A stretch of DNA of 64,000 bases from Omphiscola glabra (Eukaryota; Mollusca; Gastropoda; Lymnaeidae): the NCBI GenBank assembly GCA_964017045.1, contig OZ024808.1, forward strand, positions 26,990,995-27,054,994, given 5' to 3'. The notes under the pieces are model-generated. The model was not told the DNA's origin, made no database searches, and was given only the letters and a program-made list of their open reading frames with translations. Made by a program: the position numbers and the translations under genes. Shown piece after piece: positions 10,501 to 20,490 of this stretch. Numbering within the stretch: the first letter of the stretch is position 1; the number at the start of each line of letters is the position of its first letter.

Positions 10501-12709
10501 CCACTGAATTTAATAATATCCTCACAAAGACAGTATGTCTACCCCTAGCTACGCCACTGAATTTAATCATATCCTCACAAAGACAGTAGTTCTTTCCCTA
10601 GCTACGCCACTGAATATAATCGTATCCTCACAAAGACAGTAGACCTACCCCCTAGCTACGCCACTGAATATAATAATATCCTCACAAAGACAGTATCTCT
10701 ATCCCTAGCTACGCCACTGAATATAATAATATCCTCACAAAGACAGTATGTCTACCCCTAGCTACGCCACTGAATTTAATCATATCCTCACAAAGACAGT
10801 AGTTCTTTCCCTAGCTACGCCACTGAATATAATAATATCCTCACAAAGACAGTTTCTCTTCCCCTAGCTACGCCCCTGAATTTAATCATATCCTCACAAA
10901 GACAGGAGCTCTACCCCTAGCTACGCCACTGTCTATACATCATATACCCACCAAGACATTTTTCCCTGTACAAATCATGACTAGGCTGGTAAGCACACAC
11001 ACACTAACTGATTTCTTCTCATTTAAAATCTTCCATCCTGCATTTCTATTCATTACTCTCACGACCTCCACCCTTTTGGTTTAAGTAAACCTCTAACAAC
11101 CTGTTTCCGTCAGAAGTAGGTTCAACAAGAAGACTGTACTGTAAGACGGAGAACCAGCCAACCTTCTCTGCATTCCAACCTGGAGTGGAAAAGTTATATG
11201 GTTAAAAACGATTTTCTCCAAAAGAGACATTGCGTTTTGAAACATCCACACTTAGGTTAGATCTAAATAAAATTTATTTTATTCAAACATCAAATTTTTT
11301 TTTTTTTTTTTTCAAATACTAACAGTTTATTAAGAAGGAATCATTTTGAATTAGCTAATTGTTTTAACGAGATCAAACACCACAAGTTACGTATTGACGC
11401 CTTGGCCACCGAATAAAGCTTTTGTAGCACTGTATTGACAAATATCAAATTATCTAATTGGTGGATTGGAATGGAAGATTGAAATTGATTTCATTTTTAC
11501 ATATAAAGAACGTTTTGTGAGCGAACCTAACCATTTATTCACTGGTTTTCAATATTTATGCTCTGATGCGCTTGTATCCACAACTGGGGTTACTTTGTGT
11601 TATTGTAATTTTAGTAGGTTCTTAGCCAAGCATAAAGCAAATATCACTGTTTAGCTCTCAAGACAAGCAATACTTCTTTGGAGAGTTGTGAGGTCAAGTG
11701 TTCTTGCATTGGCCACTCACTCTTACATCCCCTTTTTTACACTAACTGTTTATACAATATTTTGAGTTTTTAAAGATTATACTGAAGAAATTTACTTAAA
11801 ATAATAAGAGAAGACAAAAAATGAAACATGTTTCGGCGGACAAGACTAGAAGCAACGATTATGAAAGTTTTGTTGTTGTAAATATCAAATGAAAAAGTGA
11901 GTCATCTTTCTTTTATATCTTGTGACAGTGACTTGTAGTGACAGTGGCATGTAGTGACAGTGACTTGTAGTGACAGTGACACGTAGTGACAGTGACACGT
12001 AGTGACAGTGACACGTAGCGACAGTGACACGTAGCGACAGTGACACGTAGTGACAGTGACACGTTTTGACGTGACATGTAGTGACAGTGACATCAAACAC
12101 AAGATGACTTCTTGACTTTAGATATAATATATTTAATTATATATATATATATACACACACACATACACACACACATATATATATATAAATTAGATGTAAA
12201 TGAAAAAAATGAAAAAATGACCAACGTGCAGGATATCAACATGGAGGCGATGACCATTGTAACTGTCAGTGCTATTTTATTAAAAATGAGTTTTCCGTTG
12301 AATTTTGTGAAACCACACCATGATAAAAAATTAATTGACTTTTGCTTAGAAAGCGTATTAAAGTAAATAAACCAATTCTCTTTTATGTTGGGCCTCAACC
12401 CCTAGAAACACATTAAAGTAATCGCCTCAACTTATGACCAAACACGGTGTGCTATAATTTCATGGCGTTCCCTAATAATAAACGTACCAAAATGCTGAAC
12501 ATTAAATTAATAGCGTTCTTAAATATACCTTTAAAAGAAATACATTAAGTTTATTGCGCACTTTAATGAACCTACCAAAAAAAAAAAAAAAAAAGGTTTT
12601 ACACTAAATTCATACCGTTTTCAAAAAACCTACCAAAATGCCTTCCTAAATCCGCCACCCCCATTGTTTTGTCCAGCTGAACTCTCCACGTGCCGTAGAA
12701 AGCATCCAT
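7491..12709 (-). CDS. Fatty-acid-binding protein (FABP/calycin family), complete five-exon gene
   Basis: Cytosolic carrier of fatty acids or similar lipids, by family. Coding exons (minus strand): 12709-12634, 11167-11101, 9326-9233, 7923-7819, 7547-7491. Joined, they give 399 nt, 132 residues plus stop, which is the usual FABP length. Phases match at every junction (1, 2, 0, 0). Residues 2-8 (DAFYGTW) are the conserved FABP N-terminus; 58-66 (MEFTFKLGE) match the family's mid-barrel strands; 83-105 (VLEGDKLV...IR) match strands G-H. The start is the Met just before DAFYGTW. The upstream 'ttccaacag' at 12729 could mark a 5'-UTR intron. Oddities: an extra intron splits the region that is one exon in vertebrate FABPs, and the C-terminal Arg-x-Tyr ligand clamp reads Gln127-Glu-Leu129. 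Introns hold a SPIN MITE and minisatellites. Expression is unproven. Confidence 0.92.
7649..7815. repeat. 56-bp tandem repeat inside FABP intron 4
   Basis: Three units carrying 'gatcgaccacctg', 'caacggcctaac' and 'aatggccaccagctac'. The unit includes sequence that on the minus strand resembles the start of the intron just after the exon 4 donor (7818-7813), so the array seems to have grown from the donor-proximal intron. Confidence 0.85.
7819..7923 (-). CDS. FABP exon 4 (residues 80-114)
   Basis: Acceptor 'tctgttctgtgcag' and donor GTAAGA. Exactly 35 codons, phase 0 at both ends. Contains 'VLEGDKLVENYQ' and Trp101...Arg105, the latter aligning with the buried arginine (about residue 106) of FABPs. 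Confidence 0.92.
8093..8215. repeat. 22-bp tandem repeat in FABP intron 3
   Basis: Five to six units of 'cggtatttggagacaaccgt' plus 'tt', with small variants. Confidence 0.9.
8571..8890. repeat. 12-bp minisatellite in FABP intron 3
   Basis: About 26 units of 'aaactggtgtgt' with variants. The unit is a multiple of three, which keeps a 132-codon minus-strand frame open (TPVY-type peptide repeat). Not a gene. Confidence 0.93.
9233..9326 (-). CDS. FABP exon 3 (residues 48 part to 79)
   Basis: Acceptor 'attatattttcacag', donor GTAACA. Encodes 31 full codons including 'MEFTFKLGEPFDYTRVDKVN', the most recognisable FABP segment. Its end coincides with the conserved second intron of vertebrate FABP genes (after the residue aligned near 81). 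Confidence 0.93.
9350..9530. repeat. 20-bp tandem repeat in FABP intron 2
   Basis: Eight to nine units of 'atcatcaagatgaacacata' with G/A variants. Confidence 0.9.
9680..9872 (-). mobile_element. SPIN-type hAT miniature element
   Basis: 193 bp. The right end reads 'ggttgagaaccactg', the inverse of the SPIN terminal repeat. The left end 'cagttctcaacctgtgggtc' is the other SPIN terminus with three bases (TGG) missing near the tip. Internal phrases 'gacctttgggggtcgaa'-like, 'cctaagaccatcggaaaaca', 'gttatgaagtagtaacgaaa' and 'aagggtcgcggcattagg' are those I know from the SPIN consensus. It has no transposase and is a non-autonomous copy. It sits in FABP intron 2. The flanking 8-mers do not match, so the target-site duplication has decayed or the left edge is off. 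Confidence 0.85.
9965..10960. repeat. 53-bp minisatellite in FABP intron 2, about 18 copies
   Basis: The unit runs 'atcctcacaaagacagtagc', 'tctacccctagctacgcca', 'ctgaatataatcat'. Copies differ by a few substitutions and indels. On the minus strand each unit contains 'agtggcgtagctagggg', a phrase common at transposon ends in animal genomes. The array occupies more than half of the 1.77-kb intron. Confidence 0.95.
11101..11167 (-). CDS. FABP exon 2 (residues 26 part to 48 part)
   Basis: Acceptor 'ccaggttggaatgcag', donor GTTGTT (the weakest site in the gene). The 67-nt exon supplies residues 27-47, 'KVGWFSVLQYSLLVEPTSD' plus GN, aligning with the helix II to strand B region (Val-Gly-Phe ... 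Pro-Thr) of FABPs. Phase joins exactly to exons 1 and 3. Confidence 0.85.
11168..11920. other. FABP intron 1, left part, nothing else recognised
   Basis: A+T-rich with a T run at about 11296-11311. A 62-codon plus-strand frame at 11466-11654 shows no domain. Confidence 0.5.
11925..12090. repeat. 16-bp minisatellite in FABP intron 1
   Basis: About ten units of 'gtagtgacagtgacac'. Two overlapping minus-strand frames stay open across it only because of the repeat. Confidence 0.93.
12138..12190. repeat. (AT)n/(AC)n microsatellite
   Basis: TATATA run followed by CACACA and TATATA. Confidence 0.95.
12634..12709 (-). CDS. FABP exon 1, coding part (residues 1-25)
   Basis: ATG at 12709-12707, then 'DAFYGTWRVQLDKTMGVADL' and GRHF, one extra G, and donor GTAGGT. 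Intron 1 falls after residue 25, the conserved position of the first FABP intron. If the AG at 12730-12729 is a real acceptor, the exon starts at 12728 with 19 nt of 5' UTR. Confidence 0.92.
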
Positions 12710-12729
12710 GGCCCGGTTGTCCGTGTAGC

Positions 12730-13400
12730 TGTTGGAACGATAAAAAAAATTGTATTAAACAAATTGGGTTATCTCTAGTATAATATTATAGTGTCTTGTT
12801 GTTACACAGGAGACATTTTAAAAATGGGACGGGAGGGGGTGGTGGTGTCTTTACCATCCTTAATGTAACAACCCTAAACTGTTGTTCGTATGACTATGAT
12901 AGTACTATCACTGTTGTTCGTATGACTGTATTTCGTATGACTTTGATTATATCTTAAAAATAAAAATCGTGGAAACATTTTACCTTATCATTTAAAACAG
13001 TGTTATAAATATTATCCTCACACTTTTGAACTTCGGGCCTACACAGTTCACAAAATAAATAATTCAATTTCATTCCAGCTGCTTGGAGACTCCTTTTTTT
13101 AAAAACTTTTTAATTACTGGTAGGTGGGTAACAAACATATTTAGGTGTAGCATTAGGGAACAAATGGCCTGGAAAAACTTTGCATTAATCCAATGGAAAC
13201 ATATACGCTCATTTGAGCTGACCTTTGGATAGATGCTTTACTCTTCAACGTGTACGGTTAGAAAATAGCAATATAAACCAATGATATCCAGATGGCCAAT
13301 TTACAAAATAACAAACAGGTCATAAAATGATGAACTAAGCAAAAGTTGATTGGACTGCGAGCCAGCCTTTAAGTATATAGAGAAAACATAATCAATTTCT
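12730..13400. other. Region upstream of the FABP start, no exon assigned
   Basis: Would hold the FABP promoter and any 5'-UTR exon. No TATA box or exon could be placed with confidence. Confidence 0.4.
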
Positions 13401-13401
13401 G

Positions 13402-13552
13402 TAAATAAAAGAATGTATTTAAGTCTCAATAAAAGAATGTATTTAAGTCTCTATAAAAGAATGTATTTAAGTCTCATTAAAAGAATGTATTTAAGTCTCA
13501 TTAAAAGAATGTATTTAAGTCTCAATAAAAGAATGTATTTAAGCCTCTATAA
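13402..13552. repeat. 24-bp tandem repeat, 6 copies
   Basis: Unit 'ataaaagaatgtatttaagt' plus 'ctca'. Confidence 0.93.
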
Positions 13553-15135
13553 AACAACAAACAAAAACTAATTTAACATTCCGTCTAATGCGTCCAATTG
13601 GACTTATAAATTAAATAAAGTTCAAAGTTCAGAGGCGTGGGAAAAAACAGTGTGGCTGTGCACGTAGATTAATTAGACACGAACAATTTGTGTCAATATA
13701 AAAATATATGTGAAGCTTTAATAATAATTTTACCTAATATACACGTGAACGTTTCGGCACATTGCCTTCATCAGTATAACAACAAAACATTTAAATAAGT
13801 ATAGGCCTACATTAAATTTATATAATATGTATATACATTTATCCTACCTAAAAAGAGAAAAATTGGTGTGGGAGTATATAAAAAAACAAACATGTTTAAT
13901 GTACTTAGGGGAGGGGGGGGGGGTTTCAATTATTGTATTAATGTTTAATAAAAAAAACTTTTCGGTAGGGGGATTTGATACATTTATTTTCTGCTTGACA
14001 TAATACGCATAAGACCCGAGGAGTACATTTGATAAGTAATTGAACTTCTTCTGTCAACATATATCAGTTGGAGGGAATACGTCTAGTTAAATTGTGATTT
14101 GGATGACAGTATCTGTACATAAAATGATATTAAATTCGTGAATAAGAGATGCTACATTTTCTTTAAAAAGAAAAAAAAAATACGTTTTCTACCAATAAAG
14201 AAAATATCGTTCAAAGGGCGTTAGCAAACCAAGGGCCCTTTTACATTAGTATACCCATACCTAAACAAAGATAATGCTAAAATCTCACAGCACAATTATT
14301 ATACACAAGTGAAAATTTAATCTTAAATTTAGAGCTATATTTTTTTTTTCAATTTACATTTTATGGGCGTGAACAAAGATTGGTTAAGGATTTCTTTCAA
14401 ATATTATATATAAATATATTTTCACTTTGCGAACAGTAATGTTTTGAAAAAGTGGGGGTACATTTTTATGAGACAAATAACATTTCATTAAAAACACACA
14501 AGGTTGTTACAGACGTGAACATGGGCTAAATATTTCTTCTTTATATAAAAGAATTTTGAATTCTGCAATTTTCCGAGAATATGATAGAGAAGCGAGACTG
14601 TTGTTATAAATTTATGACAATACAAACATATAGAATTCCGTTAATGTAAAAGATGTTACATGAACATTGTGGATTGTAAAATTAAGAACACGTTTTTAAA
14701 AAAAATTTCAATGAAAACAATAGTTGTTGACGGGAGCAAAATGGGGTTGTGCTAGACTACATGCTATTGTAGATAAATATGGAAAGTATCCCAAAATACC
14801 AACCAATATTACCCCAGTAACATTCGCTCACAAATTCTGGTATGTAAAAGAGTGAGCAAAGTGTCCTTATAACACTAAAAACGAATCAAGTTAGATAAGT
14901 TAGGATTCTCAAAAAAAAAAAAAGGTTCTTTTTATTATTATACGGTTCTATTATTTTACGGAAATCGATCAAATTAAATTTATTAAAATAAAATATATCT
15001 GTCTATATTTAACTTTATTTCTAAGTATTATTTTTGTAACAAATGAGAAATACAATAAAAATAACAATTTAAGAACTACTTTAACTATTGTATCCGAATT
15101 TGAAAGTTAAGATATTATTTTATTACCAATCGAAA
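13553..15135. other. A+T-rich DNA, no gene seen
   Basis: Includes a G run at about 13911-13923. The phrase 'cgtttcggcacattgccttc' near 13750 resembles sequence found at the ends of some retroelements, but nothing around it supports a call. Confidence 0.5.
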
Positions 15136-15138
15136 AAT

Positions 15139-15712
15139 ATGGGACGGGGTTTTGGGTTTTATGGGATGTGGTTTTGGGTTGTATGGGATGGAGTTTTGGG
15201 TTGTATGGGATGGGGTTTTGGGTTGTATGGGATGGGGTTTTGGGTTGTATGGGATGGAGTTTTGGGTTGTATGGGATGGAGTTTTGGGTTGTATGGGATG
15301 GAGTTTTGGGTTGTATGGGATGGAGTTTTGGGTTGTATGGAATGGGGTTTTGGGTTTATGGGACGGGGTTTTGGGGTTTATGGGACGGGGTTTTGGGTTG
15401 TATGGGATGGGGTTTTGGGGTTTATGGGATGGGGTTTTGGGTTTATGGGACGGGGTTTTGGGGTTTATGGGATGGGGTTTTGGGTTTATGGGACGGGGTT
15501 TTGGGGTTTATGGGACGGGGTTTTGGGTTTATGGGACAGGGTTTTGGGGTTTATGTATGGGGTTTTGGATTTATGGGACGGGGTTTTGGGTTTATGGGAC
15601 GGGGTTTTGGGTTGTATGGGATGGGGTTTTGGGGTTTATGGGACGGGGTTTTGGGGTTTATGGGAAGGGGTTTTGGGTTTATGGGACGGGGTTTTGGGGT
15701 TTATAGGACGGG
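15139..15712 (+). repeat. G-rich minisatellite, 21-22-bp unit, about 26 copies
   Basis: Unit 'gggttgtatgggatggggtt' plus 'tt', changing part-way to 'gggtttatgggacggggttt' plus 't'. Each unit has three to four G3-4 runs on the plus strand, so it fits a G-quadruplex pattern throughout. All three plus frames are open for about 550 bp because the unit lacks stops. Confidence 0.96.
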
Positions 15713-15885
15713 TTTAGCGGATGACGGAAGAACTACTGATTTGGGGGGGGGGGGGGAGGGAGGCGCGTTAGGATAAAAGTATAAAAATTCTTTTGTTCCC
15801 CAGTCTTTACGAATTTAACAGCGTGCTTCCCCAGCGATTACCAAATCTCAATGATCACAAATTAAGTCATTATTGTCACCAAAGG

Positions 15886-16632
15886 AATAATAATAATAAT
15901 AAAGTTCATTTAAGAAACACGCTTCATTCCAAATTATAGCTCGAAGCGCTATAAAAGTACAGAACGCAACAATACAAAACTACATACAAGCTTAGGGACA
16001 ATACAAGCCAATATAAATTGAGGAATTTGAGCAAGCTCCTTGGAAACAATAAGGTAGACTACATCACCCCAGCAGGTGAATTCGAAAAAAGATGTCTTTT
16101 CAACTCAGTTTTTAAAGACTACAGTGTCTGGCTGTTTCTGAAAGCGACAGGGGGGGGGGGGCGTTCCAGATTCTTGGACCAGCAAAAGCGAAAGTGCGCC
16201 TTCCGTAGGTCACAAGGCGGACTCGCGGTATCCAGAGTTCGCCACTATCTGATGAATGGAGTGATCTCGTGGGTACATAAGGCGTCATGAGCGCTTTGAG
16301 ATAGGACGGCGCCAGGTCATGCAAGCAGCGTTCGCACAGAGTTGCAAATTTGTACTCTATGCGAGCGCGGACCGGCAGCCAATGCAGCTCTCTCTGAAGA
16401 GTTTTAGCATGGTCAACAGTGCGAGCCGCATTATTTTGTTTTTTTTAAATTCTAGCCAGGAGCGTAACCGGAGGACCAACCACGAGAGCACTGCAGTAGT
16501 CCATGCGTGATAGCACGCATGCAGACATCAGCCTCTTTGATGCATCAAACATTAAGAAAGGTCTGATATGGATTACTCTGCACACATCTAGAAAAATCGC
16601 CTTGCAAAGCATGTTAATGTGATTTTCCATTC
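15886..16632 (-). pseudogene. 5'-truncated LINE 3' end, broken
   Basis: On the minus strand one frame from 16630 to 16112 encodes the end of a LINE reverse-transcriptase ORF: 'ASKRLMSACVLSRMDYCSAL', then 'LHWLPVRARIEYKFATLC', 'LHDLAPSYL', 'YVPTRSL' and 'TYGRRTFAFAGPRIWNA'. These phrases are typical of the C-terminus of L2/CR1/Jockey-type proteins. A TAA interrupts at about 16445, and the frame is lost after a G run at 16150-16159. A 3' UTR with 'atagcgcttcgagctataa' ends in (ATT)n at about 15890-15903. Only the last third of the RT ORF is present. Confidence 0.88.
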
Positions 16633-16880
16633 ATTTATAGATGATTTCTACGCTAGAGAAATACTTAAGGATGATTTCTACGCTAGAGAAATACTTAAGA
16701 CGTCTTTTGTTTAAACTATTTAAATTGTAAAATATTGTCTTGGTTAAAATATGTATTTATTTATGTGCTAAAAATGAATAAGTGCAATGTCATCAAAAAA
16801 ACATTTCTATTTATTTGGATCAATAAAAGAATCTTATCTTATCTTATCTTATCTTATCTTATCTTATCTTATCTTATCTT
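16633..16880 (+). mobile_element. LINE 3' UTR with (ATCTT)n tail
   Basis: A short coding-like end ('RLLFKLFKL' stop near 16700-16725) is followed by about 100 bp and 'caataaaagaatcttatctt', then eleven or so ATCTT units to 16880. A pentanucleotide tail after 'caataaaagaatct' is a usual LINE 3' terminus. A 36-bp duplication ('gatgatttctacgctagaga'...) at 16638-16700 forms its left edge, abutting the opposite-strand LINE. Confidence 0.65.
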
Positions 16881-16889
16881 AACTGTAAT

Positions 16890-17990
16890 TGTCTTTTAAA
16901 AAATACACAAAGGCAACAAGATGAGACTTAAATTATTTAAATAAAACTCTGCATGTTTACTTGGTGCAATATTTGACGCTTTTGCAGCAATGCTTCAAGA
17001 TTGTTTCTCAAACAACATTCAAGGGACGGTCCTTTTGAGAAATTGATTGTTTTCAGAATTTGAGGACATCATTGTATACCCACGTCGTTAGAAAAAACAA
17101 ACAACAACATATATTTAGGATAACAAAAACATATTTAAAGGCTCGTCTATTCGTGTCTATTTTCTGTGAATAGTTTATACCTGTTCGTGACTTACTTGTC
17201 TAAAAGATTTTATTTCAAGTCCAACACTGAATGGATTATAGAGAGTTATCCGGTCTGTGCACTAGCTTCCAGGTTGAAGACGGCAAAAAAAAATAATTGA
17301 GAGCAGATCTTTATAGGACTGTAGCGTGTAACTCATAAAACCGTCATCGAAAATGTTTGCTGACTTCAAGCACACGCGCTGACAGAGACCTGACAAGATA
17401 CTTGCCTACCAACGAGGATTACACTTAACGACTCAAGTGATACTTTAACATGAACGCAACACCCCCCCCCCTCACACGCTCCGCAAAAAGAAATACCGAA
17501 AACCCCCCATCTGCAATCAGCAAATGAAAACTAGAAATGAAAGAAAACTTGAACAAGTGTCATTATTTAGCTCTTGGGAAAAAATATGGTAAATGGGTTA
17601 ACTATTTTTTTCTTAGGGATTCTTAGAAACGGTTAACGTTTAGCTTTATTTTGATTACATCATCTGATGGTGTCAGCTCAAAAATTTATGCTTTAAAAAA
17701 TTGTTTGCCGTCAACGTCATTAAAATGTAGCACTAAAAGTAAAGTATTACTTAAGAAAAAGGTGTAGCAGACGCTTTTTAAATTGCAAGTCTTAGGCCTG
17801 GCTAGAAAACTACAATGCAATTTTGAATTTATGGACTCGCAAGTGCAAAAACTTCGATCAACAAATTGTATAAGACTTTTTATGGATTTTAATTATTGGA
17901 GTATACAAAATTAAAATGATTGTTTTCTATTAAACAACCACAGATATATATATTATATAAAATATAATTTTTAGTTCTACCACTTTTTAA
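16890..17990. other. A+T-rich DNA, no gene seen
   Basis: One C run at about 17462-17471. No splice-bounded exon was identified. Confidence 0.5.
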
Positions 17991-17999
17991 TCATCAAAC

Positions 18000-18200
18000 G
18001 CTTTTTAAATCCTTATTTCTACTTTGTTCTTGTTCGTGTGTTTGGGGGCAAAATTTTCGGAAGGCTAATTGACCCAATCCCCGTCTACACAACGAGCTGA
18101 AACTTGACACATAGAGGACTTGTTGACGATGACAAAACATTTTCCGAAACGCTCAGGCCCCACCCCCTACCCTCAGCCCTCCAAAATCATTCCCGCCTCC
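18000..18200 (+). repeat. Dispersed repeat family, copy 2
   Basis: Contains 'cgagctgaaacttgacacat' at about 18093, with 'ttgttcgtgtg' before and 'gatgacaaaacattttccg' after, in the same order as the copies at 466-715 (minus) and 56465-56640 (plus). Confidence 0.65.
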
Positions 18201-19440
18201 TTTGTTCCAAGGAGAAGAAGATAATAAAAAAACAGTTACTCCACAAAATAAAATTCAAGATAACTGCGCTACTTGAGATTCTTAAAAAAAAAACTAAAAT
18301 TATTCGCCTAATATTTTCCATTGTGTTTTCTTGTTTTTTGAAATAGTTTAAAAGCGGTTGGGTCATTAGAATATTAATACTGCCCAAGGGTGTGAAACAT
18401 ATGTGCGGTTAGGAGCTTTGGGTGGGGGAGGGGGGAAGGGAACGGGAACATTTATTGAGATGCTCATTAAGTTATTTGAACGAGTGTTTACAACATTTTC
18501 AGCCCTACCCCCCAACCATCCCCCATTGCTCTATGTTACATTTTATAAAGGGTTTAAAATAATGTTTTTTATTATTGATAATGAGTTGCCTCTAAGCAGC
18601 ACTTGTATTGTGTCCTCTCATTTTAAGTGTAAAAATGACATTTTGGAGACTGCTCCAATGGCGTCTATGTTAAAATTAAAGTAATTTGTCTCTTGAATTA
18701 AAAAAAAAATTAAATTCAAAATAAAACTTGCATCCACTAAATGAATTATTTTCCATAAGTTTACATTCTTTAGCTAGCAAAAATAAAAATTAAATATTTT
18801 TTTTTATTTGTGTAAACTTGAGTTGTCATAAACATATTTTCAGGAACGTATGTTTATATTAAGATTTAGTTTCGCATTTTTTTTCGATTGGAATTTTAAA
18901 AAAAACAAAGAAATTAACGGTAGAGATAATAAACAACTCTAAAGAATTCCTTTCAGCAAAAGAATTAAACAATCATCAGCTTTTTCGTTCAACTTATCTC
19001 CTTATCATTTTCATGTCGTCGTGCTCTGTGGACGTTGTGCCGACTCAATTCTTCTTTTAGTTTTTGTTAAAGAAGTAACCATTTAAAAATCTATTTTAAG
19101 AAAAATTAAGTGACCATTTTGTTTGTATTCATTAAAATTATATCTATATTTGATCTACAATAAACTCAGAAAATTGGCGTCTTCATTAAAAAGAAAAATG
19201 TTCTTTTAAAAGAACGATGTTTTGTGAAATGTTGAAATTATGAAATAAAATATGTGTTGTTATAATATTCGATGAATATTATGTTAATAATATTTATATA
19301 TATATAAATATATAACGTTTGGTATGTTTATAAATAAATTTAAATGAATAGATTTTGATAGGTTTATGGGGCAATACATATTATAAGATTAAGGGTTTAG
19401 TTAAAGGGGAAATGATTGTGAGGAAATTTTGTTGTAGGGT
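18201..19440. other. A+T-rich DNA, no gene seen
   Basis: Several short open frames (18104-18346, 18403-18684) show no domain, no splice support and biased A/T content. Confidence 0.5.
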
Positions 19441-19680
19441 AGGGAGGGGCGGTTCTAGGAGATGTCATCGCGGGTGTAGGGCATGTGAAGATGACTTGGA
19501 TGTGATATTGTGGGCGTAGGGTGGATATGATCACCGTCAGATGATACTGTACGTGAGGCATATAGACGATGACTGTCAGATGATACTGTGAGTGAGGTAT
19601 AGAGCTGATGATTGGAAGGACAATTTTATGTGTAGAGTAGAGTTGATGATTGTGAGATGACATTGTCGGTGTAAGTCTAT
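19441..19680. repeat. Degenerate tandem repeat, about 45 bp
   Basis: Recurring 'gatgatactgtgagtgaggt' and 'gatgattgtgagatgacatt' phrases at irregular spacing. Confidence 0.65.
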
Positions 19681-19732
19681 TTGCGTTTCAATTTGTGAAA
19701 GTTCTCTTGTTTTGTCTGTTGATGAAGGCATT

Positions 19733-19932
19733 TTGCTACAACGTTTGCTTGATTGCCCAGCCTTTTGCTACAACGTTTGCTTGATTGCCCAGCCTTTTGC
19801 TACAACGTTTGCTTGATTGCCCAGCCTTTTGCTACAACGTTTGCTTGATTGCCCAGCATTTTGCTACAACGTTTGCTTGATTGCCCAGCCTTTTGCTACA
19901 ACGTTTGCATGAATGCCCAGCCTTTTGCGACA
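19733..19932. repeat. 32-bp minisatellite, left block
   Basis: Six to seven units of 'ttttgctacaacgtttgctt' plus 'gattgcccagcc'. Interrupted at 19932 by an inserted foldback element and resumed at 20308. Confidence 0.95.
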
Positions 19933-20307
19933 GACTGCACCTATTGGTACCTGGGTACCAGAAGTTAGAGGTTGGGATTAAAAAACGATTTAAAATATTA
20001 TTGTTGGGTTTGTAAGAAGAAATGAGGTAATAAACTAAAGATTATTGAATGGACAATACGTTTGTAAACTTAATTCTTCATTTTAACTAAAATAAACTAC
20101 TACAAATGACATCCGAATAGCATTAGTCAAAATGGACCCGGACACGCAGCGCCGCCATTGGCACCCGGGTACCATTAGACCTAATGCTAATCGGATATCA
20201 TTTGTGGCAGTTTGTTTTATAATATTATTTTATATATAATAATATTTTAAATCGTTTTTTAATCCAAACCTCTCACTTCTGGTACCCCGGTACCAATAGC
20301 CACTTCG
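19933..20307. mobile_element. Foldback MITE inserted in the 32-bp minisatellite
   Basis: Near-perfect inverted repeats of about 62 bp (19941-20002 and 20238-20299; tips 'ctattggtacctgggtacca' and the inverse of 'ggtaccccggtaccaatag', about 3 mismatches). An inner inverted pair also exists ('acaaatgacatccgaatagc' against the inverse of 'gctaatcggatatcatttgt'), so most of the element can fold back. The 9-mer 'tttgcgaca' flanks it on both sides (19924-19932 and 20308-20316); the other array units there read 'tttgctaca', so this is best read as a target-site duplication. A 9-bp duplication suits a Mutator-like origin. No transposase. Confidence 0.85.
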
Positions 20308-20490
20308 TTTGCGACAACGTTTGCTTGATTGTCCAGCCTTTTGCTTGATTGTCCAGCCTTTTGCTACAACGTTTGCTTGATTGTCAAGCCGTTTGCTACA
20401 ACGTTATCTTGATTGTCCAGCATTTTGCCACAACGTTTGCTTGATTGCGCAGCCTTTTTCAACAACGTTTGCTTGATTGTCCAATCTCTT
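20308..20490. repeat. 32-bp minisatellite, right block
   Basis: Continuation of the array at 19733-19932, in phase after the insertion. Units here read 'gattgtccagcc' rather than 'gattgcccagcc'. Confidence 0.93.

Noticed and set aside
13735..13770. Retroelement end marked by 'cgtttcggcacattgccttc'
   Set aside because: The phrase resembles sequence I have seen in some animal retroelements, but no coding sequence, tail or flanking duplication supports it.
15139..15712. Interstitial telomere repeat
   Set aside because: The TTTTGGGG-like phrase is part of a 21-22-bp unit, not (TTAGGG)n or another short telomere unit.
15088..15776. Gly/Trp/Phe-rich proteins of about 200 residues in three frames
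   Set aside because: All three plus frames of a G-rich minisatellite are open; there is no start or splice context and no domain.
19733..20490. CRISPR-like regular repeats
   Set aside because: Units are head-to-tail with no unique spacers, and the genome is clearly eukaryotic. The same holds for the other regular arrays.
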